Assembly: GCF_027172205.1 (NCBI RefSeq)
Contig: NC_070614.1
Span: forward strand, 2,056,001-2,120,000
DNA: 64,000 bases
From: Podarcis raffonei
Taxonomy: Eukaryota > Chordata > Lepidosauria > Squamata > Lacertidae
Reading direction: 5' to 3'
The notes under the pieces are model-generated. The model had not been told where the DNA came from. It saw nothing but the letters and a program-made list of their open reading frames with translations, and made no database searches. The position numbers and the translations under genes were made by a program. This document shows, one piece after another, positions 12,725-41,585 of the stretch. How positions within the stretch are numbered: the first letter of the stretch is position 1; each line of letters begins with the position of its first letter.

Positions 12725-13215
12725 GCTCATTATCAAAACTGGTGACTGGGGGCGGCCACCGAGACCATATAACACCGGTCTTGAAAGACCTACATTGGCT
12801 CCCAGTACGTTTCCAAGCACAATTCAAAGTGCTGGTGTTGACCTTTAAAGCCCTAAACGGCCTCGGCCCAGTATACCTGAAGGAGCGTCTCCACCCCCAT
12901 TGTTCAGCCCAGACACTGAGGTCCAGCGCCGAGGGCCTTCTGGCGGTTCCCTCATTGCGAGAAGCAAAGCTACAGGGAACCAGGCAGAGGGCCTTCTCGG
13001 TGGTGGCGCCCACCCTGCGGAACGCCCTCCCATCAGATGTCAAAGCGATAAACAACTACCTGACATTCAGAAGACATCTTAAGGCAGCCCTGTTCAGGGA
13101 AGTTTTTAATGTGTGATATTTTAATGTATTTTTGGGTACTATGGAAGCCGCCCAGAGTGGCTGGGGAGGCCCAGCCAGATGGGCGGGGTACAAATAATAA
13201 ATAATAATAATAAAA
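12725..13215 (+). mobile_element. L2 LINE 3' end
   Basis: 5'-truncated L2 of the same subfamily as the long copy in the UPP1 intron. Reads LVTGGGHRDHITPVLKDLHW, LTFKALNGLGPVYLKERLH and RQRAFSVVAPTLRNALPSD, then cagccagatgggcggggtac and an AATA/AAT tail. The region is open for 141 codons, which suggests moderate age. Confidence 0.88.
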
Positions 13216-13623
13216 AAACCTTTCACTTGTTTGTTCAGCAACCAGGATGGCCAGATTCAACCATTTCCCACTATTCTGAAAGGAATTATATAAATTATAG
13301 GAATCACTCATTTCACAGCCAGCTCCCCTCTCCACTGCATGCCTTAGCGAAAATGTAGAAAAACACTGGATTCAAAGGCAAGTGAGCTCTGGACCCAGCA
13401 CTGCCCAGGGCTCACTTCTGCTTCGCTTTAAGGACAGGTCTATTTTCCTTCTCCCTCCTATATCCACTTCTAGTGGGGGTTTATGGCAAAATTGCCATGC
13501 CCATGCTTCTGGAGGCCTTTAGAAATAATAGTTAGGGAAATGTTTTCTCTTTATTTAATGTATTGTAGAATTTTCTACTTGCTTAGATTGTAGCTTTGCT
13601 ATCTAAAGCAGCATTTTTATATA

Positions 13624-13862
13624 CAGTGGTACCTCGGGTTACATACGTTTCAGGTTACAGAAGCTTCAGGTTACAGACTCCGCTAACCCAGAAATAGTAC
13701 CTTGGGTTAAGAACTTTGCTTCAGGTTAAGAACAGAAATCGTGTTCCGGCGGCGTGGCAGCAGGAGGCCCCATTAGCTAAAGTGGTGCTTCAGGTTAAGA
13801 ACAGTTTCAGGTTAAGAACAGACCTCCAGAACAAATTAAGTTCTTAACCTGAGGTACCACTC
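13624..13862. mobile_element. Short inverted-repeat DNA element (MITE)
   Basis: 239 bp with cagtggtacctcgggtta and its near-inverse at the right end, next to TA on both sides. It contains several caggttaagaac/caggttacag subrepeats. It lies 400 bp before the CpG island. Confidence 0.8.
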
Positions 13863-14269
13863 TATTCTGCCACTCAGGGGTGCCCCACAGCGGCGCCATG
13901 CTGTCACGCGCTCTGGCCCCTGGGCTGGGGCCTGCACAGAGGTGGCCAAGGCCAGGGCCCCCACAGCAAGAATATTGTGGGCGCCCCCGGGGGTGGTGCC
14001 AGCGCTTTGTCCCTCCTATTTCATAGAACAAGCCGAGCTGTCTTGGTGTGAGAGCTTCTCGTGGGGACAAGATTAAGATCACCTCTCTGCAGTGCGTATC
14101 TGGGGACACACACGAGTGCTGGCTGTGCACGTGTCAATCCAGCTACACCCTCGTGGTAAGGCGTTCCTGTTCGGACAAGCCACCTCAGAGGCTAAGGGAG
14201 CTGAGGTGACTTCCATCTGCCTCAGGGCTTTCACTTCTCTCGACTCCAGGGCTTCGCCCTTTTGTAACC

Positions 14270-15067
14270 CGCCTTGAGGCGGGCGGGCGGGCGGCTCACC
14301 TTGCCGGCTGAGGAAGCCCCCTGCCGCTGGGGTCGCCCTCCGTGGGGCGCAGTGGGGCGCCGGCGAGACCCCCTCGCTCGCTCGCTCGCTCGCTCCCTCG
14401 CTCTCTCTCCCGGCCTCCTCGCCTCCCTCCCCCGCTCGGCCTCCCGCTCCCGGGGCGCGCGAAGCCGCCGTTGCCGGGCGACGGGATTGTTTGCGGCCTC
14501 CTCTGGGTCGCTCTCGCGGCGGCGGCGGCCTCCCGTCCCACTTCGAACTCGGCGGCGGCGCCAAGGATCGGGCCCGGCGGCGGCGGAGGGTGTCTTCCCC
14601 GGGGCGAGCTCCCTCGGCTTCGCCCGGAACCAGGCGAGAGAGGGCGACCAGGGAGGAAAGAGCCCTCCTCCTCCTCTCGCGGAGGGTCTCCAGCCGGGCG
14701 AACCGCCTTCGGCGCGGCTCCCCCGGCAGCCTTAACCGAGGCCCGTCGGAGGAGCCTCCCCCGGCTGGGTCGGGGGTGGGCGGCGTCTCCTTCGGGAGGG
14801 TCAGCGGGGAATCGGGTCGGCGGACCCGGGGATTCAGAAGGGACCCGAGTCGGGCAGCTCCGGCTGCAGCCCCGGAGCCCGTCTCTGCGGCGACGCTGTG
14901 GTGAACTTGGTTCCGGCTGCTGCGAGGTGGGCGGGAAAGTTCGCGCAAAAGCCTTTCTGCTTCAGAAATGGGGCGGGGGGGGGGGTCGGCCGGCTTGCCT
15001 GGCTTCTTCGGCAGGGATTTGGCCAAAGGCTTCCTTTTGAAAACACCCCGTTCTCCCCGCTCCGCAG
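14270..15067 (+). promoter_or_regulatory. C7orf57: CpG island, probable C7orf57 promoter and 5'UTR exon
   Basis: A strongly GC- and CpG-rich block in otherwise AT-rich DNA ends just before the first coding exon of C7orf57. It contains runs such as (GCTC)n at about 14378-14400 and many GGCGG motifs. A plausible 5'UTR exon ends at 14926 (tgcgag^gtgggc), and a good pyrimidine tract with tccgcag acceptor ends at 15067, two bases before the start codon. Long open frames on both strands here follow from the scarcity of AT-rich stop codons and are not treated as genes. The transcription start itself cannot be placed from sequence. In human the minus-strand gene SUN3 starts on the other side, so a bidirectional role is possible but unsupported here. 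Confidence 0.75.
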
Positions 15068-15069
15068 GT

Positions 15070-31830
<16,761 letters not shown>

Positions 31831-32590
31831 AAGCAGATACTTCATAGAATTGTCAAAATTCTCACTATTTCAAAACAGCACTGAGTGCAGAAGACTATAA
31901 TAGAGCTTAGGAAGCAGGCTTCAATAATTATACGTTGATGTGTTAGATTATGTGTCTTTTTAACCAGGATATTTAAACAATGGACCACATTCATTCCTGT
32001 TGGTTTTTCTGTTTGTTTCAGTAAGTTTGCAACTGACATGAGTTTGGTCCAATAATCTACCCCGTAAGTTTAAAGCCTGGATGCTTGCTTCTGCTGTTAA
32101 TGCCTCCGTCTGTATCTGAACCTGCTTTCTGCTTCTACTTTTCACCCACTTCTACCAAGGTTTGCCTTGTAACCTCATGTTCTAAAGCTTCGTGGGCTGC
32201 TTGAGAGTTGGTGAACAGTAGCATCTCTGCAGTCCTGGGACCTGGTTAATGGATGCTTTGCTATGGGGTTGCACTACTGAAGAGAGTGTGCAGTGGAACA
32301 AAACACTTGAGACCAGTTTGAGCAACATAAACTTTGCAAAGCTGAGTCTTTATTTTTCTGCTTCCAAGTGTTGAATGGGGTAAGTAAAAAGCCAGATTGT
32401 TGTGATGTTTTATATATTTTGAACTTGTATGTATATTGGCATTGAGATTATTATTCAGGAGGTTGAATTGAAATGATCGTTTTCAACACCATTCTCATTT
32501 TGTTCTTATGTATACCTCACATCATATAAACTTGCATATATACTTGGAATTCTGTTTGAATAAACATCATAAGAGAGTGATAACAATTGC
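31831..32590 (+). terminator. C7orf57: C7orf57 3'UTR and polyadenylation signal
   Basis: About 730 nt of low-repeat sequence follow the stop codon and lead to AATAAA at 32559-32564 (tttgaataaacatc). Cleavage would be expected 10-30 nt further on. No better signal is seen nearer the stop. Confidence 0.6.
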
Positions 32591-32754
32591 CTTTTAACTA
32601 TTTCTTAAAACATTAAAGTGGTTTTTTATCGACTAGGCACATTAGCCAAGACAATTTATGTTACAACAGCAAAGGACAAAATTATGATGCAAAATCTACT
32701 CAAAAGTTACATTTCACCTAAAACAAGGAGCATATCAAATGAGAATATCACATA

Positions 32755-33215
32755 GCTTCTGGAGTCCTTGAGTCCTGTGTCTGGTTCTGGGAGCCACAAT
32801 TTAAGCTAGACTGTGTGCAGAGGAGGCAACCAGGAGTCTGGAAAGCAAGCCCTATGAGGAACAGTTGAGGAATTGGGCGTGTTGAGCCTAGAGAAGAGAG
32901 GAGATATGGTAGTCATCTTTAAACATCCAAAAAGTTGTCCCATGGAAGATGGAGCAAGCTTTATTTATGTTGCTCTGGAGAGTAGGACCCAACCCAATGG
33001 ATTCAGGTTACAAGAAAAGATTCTGACTAAACATTGGAAAGAACTTTCTGATGGGAATAACTGTTTGACAATGAAACAGACACCCTCAGAAGACTGTGGA
33101 CTCTCTTTCATTGGAGGTTTTTATGCAGAGGTTGAACTGTCATCTTTTGCGGATGCTTCAGTTGCAGTTTGATGACTCAAGTTCTCTTCCAATTCTACAA
33201 TGTGATGTTTCTCTA
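32755..33215 (+). mobile_element. CR1 LINE 3' fragment, old
   Basis: Resembles the CR1 end: VFKHPKSCPMEDGASFIYVA-like and a final cttccaattctacaatgtga. Identity to the 51.9-kb copy is partial, so older. Begins about 170 bp beyond the C7orf57 polyadenylation signal. Confidence 0.7.
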
Positions 33216-33309
33216 ATAGCTGGTGCAGTAGTGAGTGACACAACTGGTTTTATATGTCCAGACCATTTTTCAATGGTCAGCAACCTGGCTATCAAATTCT
33301 GCACAAGCT

Positions 33310-33590
33310 TTAGTTTCTTAACAGGGTCAGATTTAGGAGTGTGAGTGCGCATGCACTGGGCGCTGAGCCGAGGGGGGCACCATCTCAAAGCCAGGTAAGC
33401 GAGGCACTGGGATTTGGGAAGGAGGCATGAGCCCTCAGGCCTCCTTCCCCAAGCCATTAGCGCTTTCCCAGCCAGGTGCCTCCTACCCAAAGCCAGGCGC
33501 TCCCTTACCTGCCTTTGGGAAGGCTGGGCAGGGGCACCAGTTTTTGGCCTCGCACAGGGTGCCATAGTACCCAAGTCCACCACTGTTCTT
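33310..33590. mobile_element. GC-rich interspersed repeat, probable DNA element
   Basis: agggtcagatttaggagtgt at the left, and acccaagtccaccactgt at the right, with ggcctcgcacagggtgcca. Recalls a common lizard repeat; ends are ill-defined and it abuts an L2 piece. Confidence 0.4.
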
Positions 33591-34220
33591 CATCTTCAGA
33601 GGCAGCCCTATGTATAATGCATTGCAATAATCTAGCCTGGAGGTTACTAAAGCACAGCTAGCAGATGTTAGGCTGTCTCTGTCCAGAGAAGGGTGAAGCA
33701 GAGCTGCCAGTAGCAGCTGATGGAAGGTGCTCTGTACTACTGAGGCCACTTGAGGCCCAAATTGCAGCAATGGACCTGGGAGTACCCCCAAGCTATGCAC
33801 CTGCTCCTTCAGAGGGAGTATAACCCCATTCAGAGCAGGGCTCATCCCAGTCATCTGGTTTAGGGAACCGCCCACTAACAATCTTGTTTGGACCAGGCTT
33901 CAGTTTATTGGCTCTTATGTGATTCATTACTAAGGCAAGACATTGGTCCAGAATATCCACTGCTGCACCTGCAGGTGTAAAAGAAGAGTAGAGTTGTGTG
34001 TTACCAGATGATTGCTGGCAGCATGCTTCAAATCTCGGGTTGGCCCCCATTCAGTGGTTTCATGTAGATATTGAACATCATGGGGGATAAAATTGAACAC
34101 TTGCAGAACCCCACAATGAAGGCTCTACGGGGCTGAAAAGCACTTTCAGAGCATCAGCCTCTGAAAATGACCTTCCAGGCAGGATTGGAACTACCACAGA
34201 GTGTTGCCATCCACCCCCAG
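33565..34220 (-). mobile_element. L2 LINE internal fragment
   Basis: Minus strand reads SSGNTQLYSSFTPAGAAVDI, LPLKEQVHSLGVL, and ALVTSRLDYCNALYIGLPLK, which is the segment of L2 just after the YADD motif. Several frameshifts. Confidence 0.72.
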
Positions 34221-36399
34221 TTCAGGCAGCTACAATAGGAGGATACCATGTTCAAGGATACTGGAAGCCACTGAGTGACACACTCCTGACAAAAGTCATT
34301 ATATGAAGCAGCCAAGGCAGTTACGAGGTCAAAACTGGACTAAACCCACGATTGAAATGGAAAATGGAATGCAACATGGAATAACTCAATAATTTTTTTC
34401 TTACTTAGTAACTGGTTTGTTGCTATTGCTTTATCATACGATGGCTATGCATCATAGCTGATTATACATTTTAATTTAAAATTTATAATGAAATATTAAA
34501 CTAGAGGCACTTATTCCTTTCTCCAAAACCTTCATCTCCAAGACCATTTTTACATAGCTTGCCATTTAAGAACTGAGTTGTGCTGCAGGATGGTGTATCA
34601 GCCACTAGCATATGAACATTTCTAAGATAAGAAAATGTCTTTATAGTATTTGCTCACCGGACATGCAAAGACTGAACAAGCAAAGCCAGTCTTGACACAG
34701 CTGGGACTCCGCCTCAGGGCCATGTGGAGAGTGGCAGGTGATGGGGGCAGCAGCAAACAAATGTTAGGACCTCTGCAGCATCCTTTAAAAAATATAGTCA
34801 GAGGAGCTGGCTGAGCAGGTACCTGTTTGCAGATGTTCATTTAGCTTCTTCTCAAACAATGCTTTATTCTAAACCAGCTTCAGTCTGATTTGAGAACTAG
34901 CTATAGTCAACTGGCAGTTGAAGCCCGGATTTCCCACAGGTGGGTGGTCTTTCATGTCCCCCGCATTGCCTATGGCAAAATTGGGCGGGGGGAGATGGTA
35001 ATAATGATGATGATGTTTCTGTCTCTACCCAGCTCTCTCTCCCAGTAAAAAGACAATCCAAGATACTTGCTTGCACCCACAAAGGGAGGGAGCCAATGTG
35101 TCTCTGTGCCCCTCTGTAAAATGCTTTCCCATTAAAAACAGACATCCCATTTCAACAGCATTCTAGGACTGCTTTGTAGCATATGCAACAGTGAGTTTTT
35201 CAGTGTGATCCTAACCATGTCCTACTCAAACACAAAGCCTATTAAATTCAGTTGGACTTTCTCCCAGATAAATGGGAATAGGATTGCTTACCTCCATTAC
35301 TTGAGAAGAAAGCCTGTTGAACGCATTGAAACTTACTTCTGCACCGTGGGCTGTGATCTTATGCATTCACATTTACTTGGAAGGAAGATGACAGCCGTAT
35401 GGAGTTTGGGATGAGTTTGGGGCAGGGAAACCAGTCAGTCAATTCACATCAGGTTAAGACATGATCCCCACTTCCTCCCCACCCACAGGTGTGGGCAGAC
35501 AGCGTGGAAACCTGAAAAAGCAGTGATGGACCCAACAATGTTCAGGCTCAAACTGAAACACGGCGGGGGAAGAAACCTGATCTCCCTGTTTTAAGCTGGT
35601 AATGCCAGCTCTTTCTCCGACCAAATTAAAATCTGATTGCCTCTTTTTGGACGCTCGCTCAGAGGCAGCCTGTAGAAGTGTCCTGCATTCCTGCTCGGCC
35701 TTCATTTCCCTGCCAGGGGACGAGGTGGTTGTGCTTCGAGGGAGCGCGTTGGAAGGGCCGCACTGGCTGACCCGCACCTGCCCCCCCATGTGTTCTTTCA
35801 GTGCCTGGGGGTTGTCTGAATGCCTGCTATGTTTCTAACTGCTTGCCACCGAACTGGAAAATGTTCAACCACTTATGCTGGGGCGGGACATTGTCTGCCC
35901 AAAATAATCCAGCTAGCCTTTTCACAAGTAAATTATAGGAATGTAGTTTCACAATTGTCTAGGAAGTTTATTCCGCTGATCATCTTACATTTTGCCTAAT
36001 CTCTAGATCGTTACTTAATATTTGTGATCACAGCTGATAGTAATATAACTGTTAAATGGTTTTTTCTGTTGAAGAAATTTTAGTTTCTTTAGAGGATGTT
36101 TGCTAGTTAAAGGGATTGCGGCAGTGATCTCTGGTGTCACTTTGTGTGGTGTTATTTCAGAGTTTCCCCCGTTGCGTCTTTCAGTGCTTCCGGCATATTG
36201 TGTCAAACTACTAGCTAGATTGTGAAGTAAACTTCAGGAAAGTCCACGCCCTGACCAAGGAGATATTTCTGCTCGCCTTGAGAGCACCTTTCCCTGCCTC
36301 TTTGGGCTGGCAAGTTCAGAGGCGCTGTTCCCACAGGCCGGATCCTGCCCTCCCAGGCTGTTCTAAATAGGGAAGCGCGGACCATTTTCTTTGGCAGTG
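34221..36399. other. Intergenic strip before UPP1
   Basis: No exon seen. A copy of the short palindrome-like repeat lies near 35205-35290. 35450-35790 is moderately GC-rich with weak open frames on both strands; nothing recognised. Confidence 0.5.
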
Positions 36400-36910
36400 C
36401 AGGCCCTCGGCCTTCCCAAGAGAACTTCCTCGCGCTCTTCGGGAAGCTCAGCCTGTGATCGGTGCCCCCCGCCCGCAGGGACCTCGCCGGCCGAGGAAGC
36501 GCGGCGGGCGCCGGCAGGAAGGAAGGAAGGAAGGGGCGGCATCTCTGCTGGGCTCCCGGCTGCTGGCCTCGCTCCTCCTCAGGTAGGGGCCTCTCGGGTC
36601 TCCTTTCCCGGCCAGAGGCCTCCGGGGGGGGGGGGCGCTTGCTTTGGTGCGTCGCCGCCCCGGGCGAAGGGCGAGGAGGCGCTTCCTTGCCGGCGGAGCG
36701 GGGCCGCCCAGCAGCGGGAGAGGCGCCTCCTGCGCCCGTGGGACCCGGGCGACGAGGCAGCGGCGGCGGCGGCCCGAGAGTGTCAGCGCCCGGCGCACCT
36801 GCCGCCCAACCCTGGCCGTGTTCCTTCCCCGGCGGGGCTTCGAGGGGTCTTCTCGTTTTGCTATGGGATCCGCACAAAGCCGCCCCCCCCCCCCCGCCCG
36901 GCAGCCTGCG
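36400..36910 (+). promoter_or_regulatory. UPP1: CpG island, probable UPP1 promoter and noncoding exon 1
   Basis: A dense CpG- and GC-rich block, 5 kb upstream of the UPP1 start codon and on the far side of the C7orf57 3' end. A good donor, cctcag^gtaggg at 36582, could end a noncoding first exon that joins the acceptor at 41727. Open frames on both strands inside it (up to 220 codons) are compositional. The exact start site is not visible. Confidence 0.65.
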
Positions 36911-37319
36911 CTTCGCCCCAGCTCAACTCCACTCCGCCCATTCAATAAGGGAGGAAATACAATAGAAAGTCCCATGTTGCATCCTGGGAACCGGGCTAGT
37001 CGTGTCTTTTGTCTTTTGCTGGATGCGGCTATTGCCCCACTCCGCTAATTCCACTTTGCTTTCAGCAGCCCATAGGGAAAAGATGCAGCTTGCCTTTCCC
37101 CACTGATGGTTGCTGAGAAAGCATGCTCGCTGTATTTTTATTAAAATAGCTTGTGGACAGAGCTACTGTTGCTCAAATCGCCTCCATTAAAACAGGCTTC
37201 TCACGGACTGGAGCAGGAAAGGAAAAGGAGAGGAAGGGAAGGGAAGCGGACACCTTTCATGCGGCCAGTTCCAAATCCTTGCCTGACTTGGAGCAACTCC
37301 CATTGGAGACAATCGGAAA

Positions 37320-37634
37320 CTTCCATTGGTCCAAAATGCAGCAGCCAGATTACTGGCTGGGGTTCCACGCAGACCCCCTGTAACTCCTGTTTTGGTTGCT
37401 ATTTTGTTTCAAAGCCCAATTCAAGGTGCTCAGATTGGTGTTTAAAGGCCTAAACCACGCAGCCCCAAAATATCTGAAAGACCACTTCCTTCCCTACTAC
37501 AAAACCTCTTGGGTGCTAAGACCGGCAGTGGGAGCCCTCTTGGTAGTTCCAGCACTCCAGACACTCAGCGTGGTGGCTTGGGAGAGGGCCTCCTCTGTGG
37601 CAGCCCCCAAGATGTGGAGATCCCTCCCTACAAA

Positions 37635-37637
<3 letters not shown>
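37320..37637 (+). mobile_element. Older L2 3' fragment, plus strand
   Basis: Reads KAQFKVLRLVFKGLNHAAP, then KYLKDHFLPYY and VVAWERASSVAAPKMWRSLP, the conserved C-terminal piece of L2 ORF2. It stops abruptly at the AAT array. Sequence with L2 3'-end character resumes at about 41460-41585 (taacttgccctgggacatt, ggatgggtaataaag), suggesting that the younger L2 split it. Confidence 0.7.
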
Positions 37638-37682
<45 letters not shown>

Positions 37683-37690
37683 TATTATTT
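37638..37690. repeat. (AAT)n microsatellite between two L2 pieces
   Basis: About 14 AAT units then ATTATTATT, the tail of the minus-strand L2, abutting the plus-strand L2 fragment on its left. Likely unstable and capable of forming a small hairpin at the AAT/ATT switch. Confidence 0.95.
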
Positions 37691-38080
37691 GTACCCCGCC
37701 CATCTGGCCAGGTTTCCCCAGCCACTCTGGGTGGCTTCCATAGTACCCAAAAATACACTAAAATATCACATGTTAAAAACTTCCCTGAACAGGGCTGCCT
37801 TAAGATGTCTTCTGAATGTCAGGTAGTTGTTTATCGCTTTGACATCTGCTGGAAGGGCATTCCACAGGGCGGGCGCCACTCCCGAGAAGGCCCTCTGCCT
37901 GGTTCCCTGTAGCTTTGCTTCTCACAATGAGGGAACCACCAGAAGGCCCTCGGCTCGGCACTGGACCTCAGCGTCTGGGCAGAACGATGGGGGTGGAGAC
38001 GCTCCTTCAGGTATACTGGGCCGAGGCCGTTTAGGGCTTTAAAGGTCAACACCAACACTTTGAATTGTGCTCGGAAACGT

Positions 38081-38272
38081 TTGTTGTTGTTGTTTAGTCG
38101 TTTAGTCGTGTCCGACTCTTCGTGACCCCATGGACCAGAGCACGCCAGGCACCTCTGTCCTCCACTACCTCCCGCAGTTTGGTCAAACTCATGCTGGTAA
38201 CCTCGAAAACACTATCCAACCATCTCGTCCTCTGTCGCCCCCTTCTCCTTGTGCCCTCCATCTTTCCCAGCA
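38081..38272 (-). mobile_element. BovB (RTE) 3' end inserted in L2
   Basis: 192-bp 5'-truncated BovB tail, flanked by the 12-bp duplication gctcggaaacgt at 38069-38080 and 38273-38284. The plus strand shows the reverse complement: gttgtttagtcgtttagtcg, then gtgtccgactcttcgtgac. The duplicated host sequence is L2, so BovB landed after the L2 did. Confidence 0.9.
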
Positions 38273-38306
38273 GCTCGGAAACGTACTGGGAGCCAATGTA
38301 GGTCTT

Positions 38307-39596
38307 TCAAGACCGGTCTCGGTGGCCGCCCCCAGTCACCAGTCTAGCTGCCGCATTCTGGATTAGTTGTAGTTTCCGAGTTACCTTCAAAGGTAGCCCC
38401 ACGTAGAGCGCATTGCAGTAGTCCAAGCGGGAGATAACTAGAGCATGCACCACTCTGGCGAGACAGTCTGCGGGCAGGGAGGGTCTCAGCCTGCGTACCA
38501 GGTGGAGTTGGTAGACAGCTGCCCTAGATACAGAATTGACCTGCACCTCCATGGACAGCTGTGAGTCCAAAATGACTCCCAGGCTGTGCACCTGGTCCTT
38601 CAGGGGCACAGTTACTCTATTCAGGACCAGGGAGTCCTCCACACCAGCCCACCCCCTGTCCCCCAAAAACAGTACTTCTGTCTTGTCAGGATACAACTTC
38701 AATCCATTAGCCGCCATCCATCCTCCAACCGCCTCCAGCCACTCACACAGGACCTTCACCGTCTTCACTGGTTCTGATTTGAAAGAGAGGTAGAGCTGGG
38801 TATCATCTGCATATTGATGGACACCCAGTCCAAACCCCCTGATGATCTCTCCCAGCGGCTTCATATAGATGTTAAAAAGCATGGGGGAGAGGACGGAAGC
38901 CTGAGGCACCCCACAAGTGAGGGCCCAGGGGTCTGAACACTCATCCCCCACCACCACTTTCTGAACACGGCCCAGGAGGAAGGAGCGGAACCACTGTATG
39001 ACAGTGCCCCCAGCTCCCAACCCCTCTAGACAGTCCAGAAGGGTGTTATGGTCGATTGTATCAAAGGCCGCTGAGATATCCATCAGAACTAGGAAACAAC
39101 TCTCACCTTTGTCCCTAGCTCGCCGGAGATCATCAACCAGTGCGACCAAGGCAGTTTCAGTCCCATGATGAGGCCTGAATCCTGATTGGAAGGGATCCAA
39201 ATGGACCGCATCCTCCAGGCGTGCCTGGAGTTGTTCAGCAACCACGCGCTCAATCACCTTGCCCAAGAATGGAAGATTTGAGACTGGGCGATAGTTGGCC
39301 ACACTGGCCGGGTCTAAAGATGGTTTTTTAAGAAGCGGTTTAATGACCGCCTCTTTCAGCGGATCTGGGAATGTTCCCTCACAGAGGGAAGCATTCACCA
39401 CCCCGCAGAGCCCATCGCTCAGCCCTTCCCGGCTTGCTTTTATTAGCCAGGATGGGCAAGGATCAAGGAGACAGGTGGTTGGTTTCATGCGTCCAAGCAG
39501 CCTGTCCACATTCTCGGGGGTAACGGATTGAAATTGATTCCATGCAACTTGACCAGACAGAGCTCTAGCACTCTCCCGCCCCAGCCCTGCTCCCAC
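38307..39596 (-). pseudogene. L2 reverse transcriptase block, 429 codons open
   Basis: Continuous open frame covering fingers, palm and thumb of a LINE reverse transcriptase. Palm motif YADD is intact (GVHQYADDTQLYLSF) and the preceding CGVPQASVLSPMLFNIYM motif has Ala-Ser where QGS is usual. It ends where the BovB insertion cuts the element. Belongs to the L2 copy, not a host gene. Confidence 0.85.
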
Positions 39597-39795
39597 GGTG
39601 GTGTCTAGCTCCTTCCGAATATGAGTGATTTTATCTGCAAAAACTTTGCAAAATTGTTGCAGGAGATCTTGGGGTCTTTACAAGGCTCCGGTGGTAAAGG
39701 TGGTTCAGTTAAATTGTGAACCACCTGAAAGAGTCTCCTGCTACTATTTTCTGCAGATGCAATAGAGGCGGTGAATAAGGTCTTCTTCGCCGTCG

Positions 39796-41013
39796 CTATC
39801 GCCACTTGGTAGGCTTGACGTTGAGCTCTAACCTGTGTCTGGTCAGATTCGGAGTGAGTCTTTGCCACCGACGCTCTAGCCATCTCAGCGATTGTTTCAT
39901 CGCCCTCAGCTCCGAAGAAAACCACGGGGCTGTCCGGGCTCCATGCAATCGGAGAGGACGCTTCGGAGCCAGACAGTCGATAGCCCTGGTTAACTCCGCA
40001 TTCCAGCGGGCCACCAGGGAATCAGCTGAAAGGCCATCAACATGGGATAAAACATCCCCTACCACTCTCTGGAAACCATTTGGATCCATTAAGTGGCGGG
40101 GGCGGACCATCCGAATTGGTCCCACCTCCCTGCAGAGGGGAAGGGTCGTGGAGAAGTCCAGTTGCACCAGGAAGTGATCTGACCATGGCACTTCTTTTGT
40201 TTCACTTTTACTTAGTGTCAGATCACCCACGTCACTAGAGGTGAACACCAGGTCTAAGGCATGTCCATGACTATGAGTTGGGCCAAACTTATTCAGGGAC
40301 AGCCCCATGGAGGCCATGCTTTCCACAAAGTCCCAAGCGGCCCCTTGTAAGGTCGTGTCGGCATGGATGTTAAAATCCCCTAGGACAACTAAACTAGGTG
40401 ACTCCAGGAGAACATCCGCCACGACCTGAAGCAGCTCGGACAGGGAATCCTTGGTGCAGCAGGGAGGTCGGTACACCAAAAGGAATCCTGTACTGCCCCT
40501 ATTGCCCAACTTCCAGAACATGCACTCAGAGAACTGGGTCTTCCCAGTAGGACGCCTCATGCAAGCTAATGACTTCCTAAAAATGCAACCCCCCCCTCCC
40601 CGCCCACATGACCTGGGTTGCTGTGCGTAAGAGAAACCTGGTGGGCAAGCAGTGGCAAGGACAGGCCCATCTGCTTCCTCCAACCAGGTCTCTGTCACAC
40701 ATGCCAGGTCAAATCCTCCATCCACAATCAGGTTGTGGATGGCAGTGGTTTTATTCATTATTGACCTGGCATTACACAGCAACACCTTCAGGTCATGTGG
40801 GTTTCCCCTGTTGATTCCAGTATCCATCCGGTCAAGGCCAGACCCGGAGGCAGGGATAGTCTTCAAACAACGACTAAACCTGCCTCCTCGGTAATGACAT
40901 GGTCTGGTCTTAGCGTAACTCCGCCTCCTGCCCATGATCACCCAGATCGGATGTCCCAGTGCTTCCCCTCCCTGTGGAACTTGTCCCAGCCATCGTGTTG
41001 GCCGGGGCCCCAC
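39796..41013 (-). pseudogene. L2 endonuclease block, 405 codons open
   Basis: Open frame with APE-endonuclease motifs in order: NARSIMNK, TETWLEE, LVYRPP, LGDFNIHAD, LDLVFTSSDV and SDHFLVQ. The N-terminal 60 residues before HDLKVLLCNARS are less certain as coding. A frameshift near 39800-39925 separates it from the reverse transcriptase block. Confidence 0.8.
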
Positions 41014-41459
41014 TCCCAGGCAGCCCTAATCCCGCCCCTTAAAACAAAACACAAACTGCAGAACCAATAAAACAACAAAAAACAAAAACAGAACAATTAT
41101 ACTAAAATTAATCCCCAATCAAATATCCATCCCACCCACCCACCCCCAACAAAGGAAAAAAGGAAAAAAAGAAATAAAAATTTAAAATGCCACCGACTGC
41201 TTGAGGACATTTTAAAACACATTAACCACTTGGAACAGGGAAGCAATGGTAGAACACTTCCCACACTTCCCCAATAGTTTGTTCCAAGTCAGGGCCTGGG
41301 CCACGTCCCCTGGGCCAGTTGGAAAAGGCCCTGGGAGGGAGCAGGCCCTGCAGTCCTCCCCACAGCCGATGGTCCGCTGTGGTACATCTGGCGACCTCAT
41401 TATACAGGTTTCTGTGAATGCCGAATGCTTACCCATTGACACCTGAGATGTATCTCTGC

Positions 41460-41585
41460 AGGCCCCATCTTATTTTTTGTAGTTGCATTTTTAATTGAGA
41501 GTTTTTAAACGGCATTTTAAATTGTAACTTGCCCTGGGACATTACAGTGAAGGATGGGTAATAAAGTAAAATAATGAGAGCAATC
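41460..41585 (+). mobile_element. L2-like 3' end, probable continuation of the split copy
   Basis: Contains tttaaattgtaacttgccct, gggacattacag and gatgggtaataaag, an L2-type 3' terminus. Placed as the right half of the older plus-strand L2 by orientation and position; this link is inferred. Confidence 0.5.

Larger units (their letters stand above)
37636..41450 (-). mobile_element. Long L2 LINE copy with open-frame blocks, interrupted by BovB
   Basis: Minus-strand L2-clade LINE in the UPP1 leader intron. From about 41013 to 39796 the frame shows an APE endonuclease (LLCNARSIMNKTTAIHN, FDLACVTETWL, LVVLGDFNIHADT, SDHFLV). From 39596 to 38307 it shows the reverse transcriptase (NYRPVSNLPFLGKVIERVV, GFRPHHGTETALVALVDDL, MDISAAFDTIDH, HQYADDTQLYLSF). 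The 3' end (38058-37690) carries the maturase-free L2 tail domain and finishes in a gggcggggtacaaataat end plus an AAT array. A few frameshifts separate the blocks. The 5' limit is uncertain: untranslated sequence from 41080 to about 41450 probably belongs to it. Confidence 0.85.

Noticed and set aside
36215-36975. Long open frames on both strands of the second CpG island
   Set aside because: Same compositional effect; the frames overlap in up to five registers and none resembles a known protein.
37497-37703. Poly-Ile and poly-Asn frames
   Set aside because: Translations of the (AAT)n microsatellite and LINE tail.
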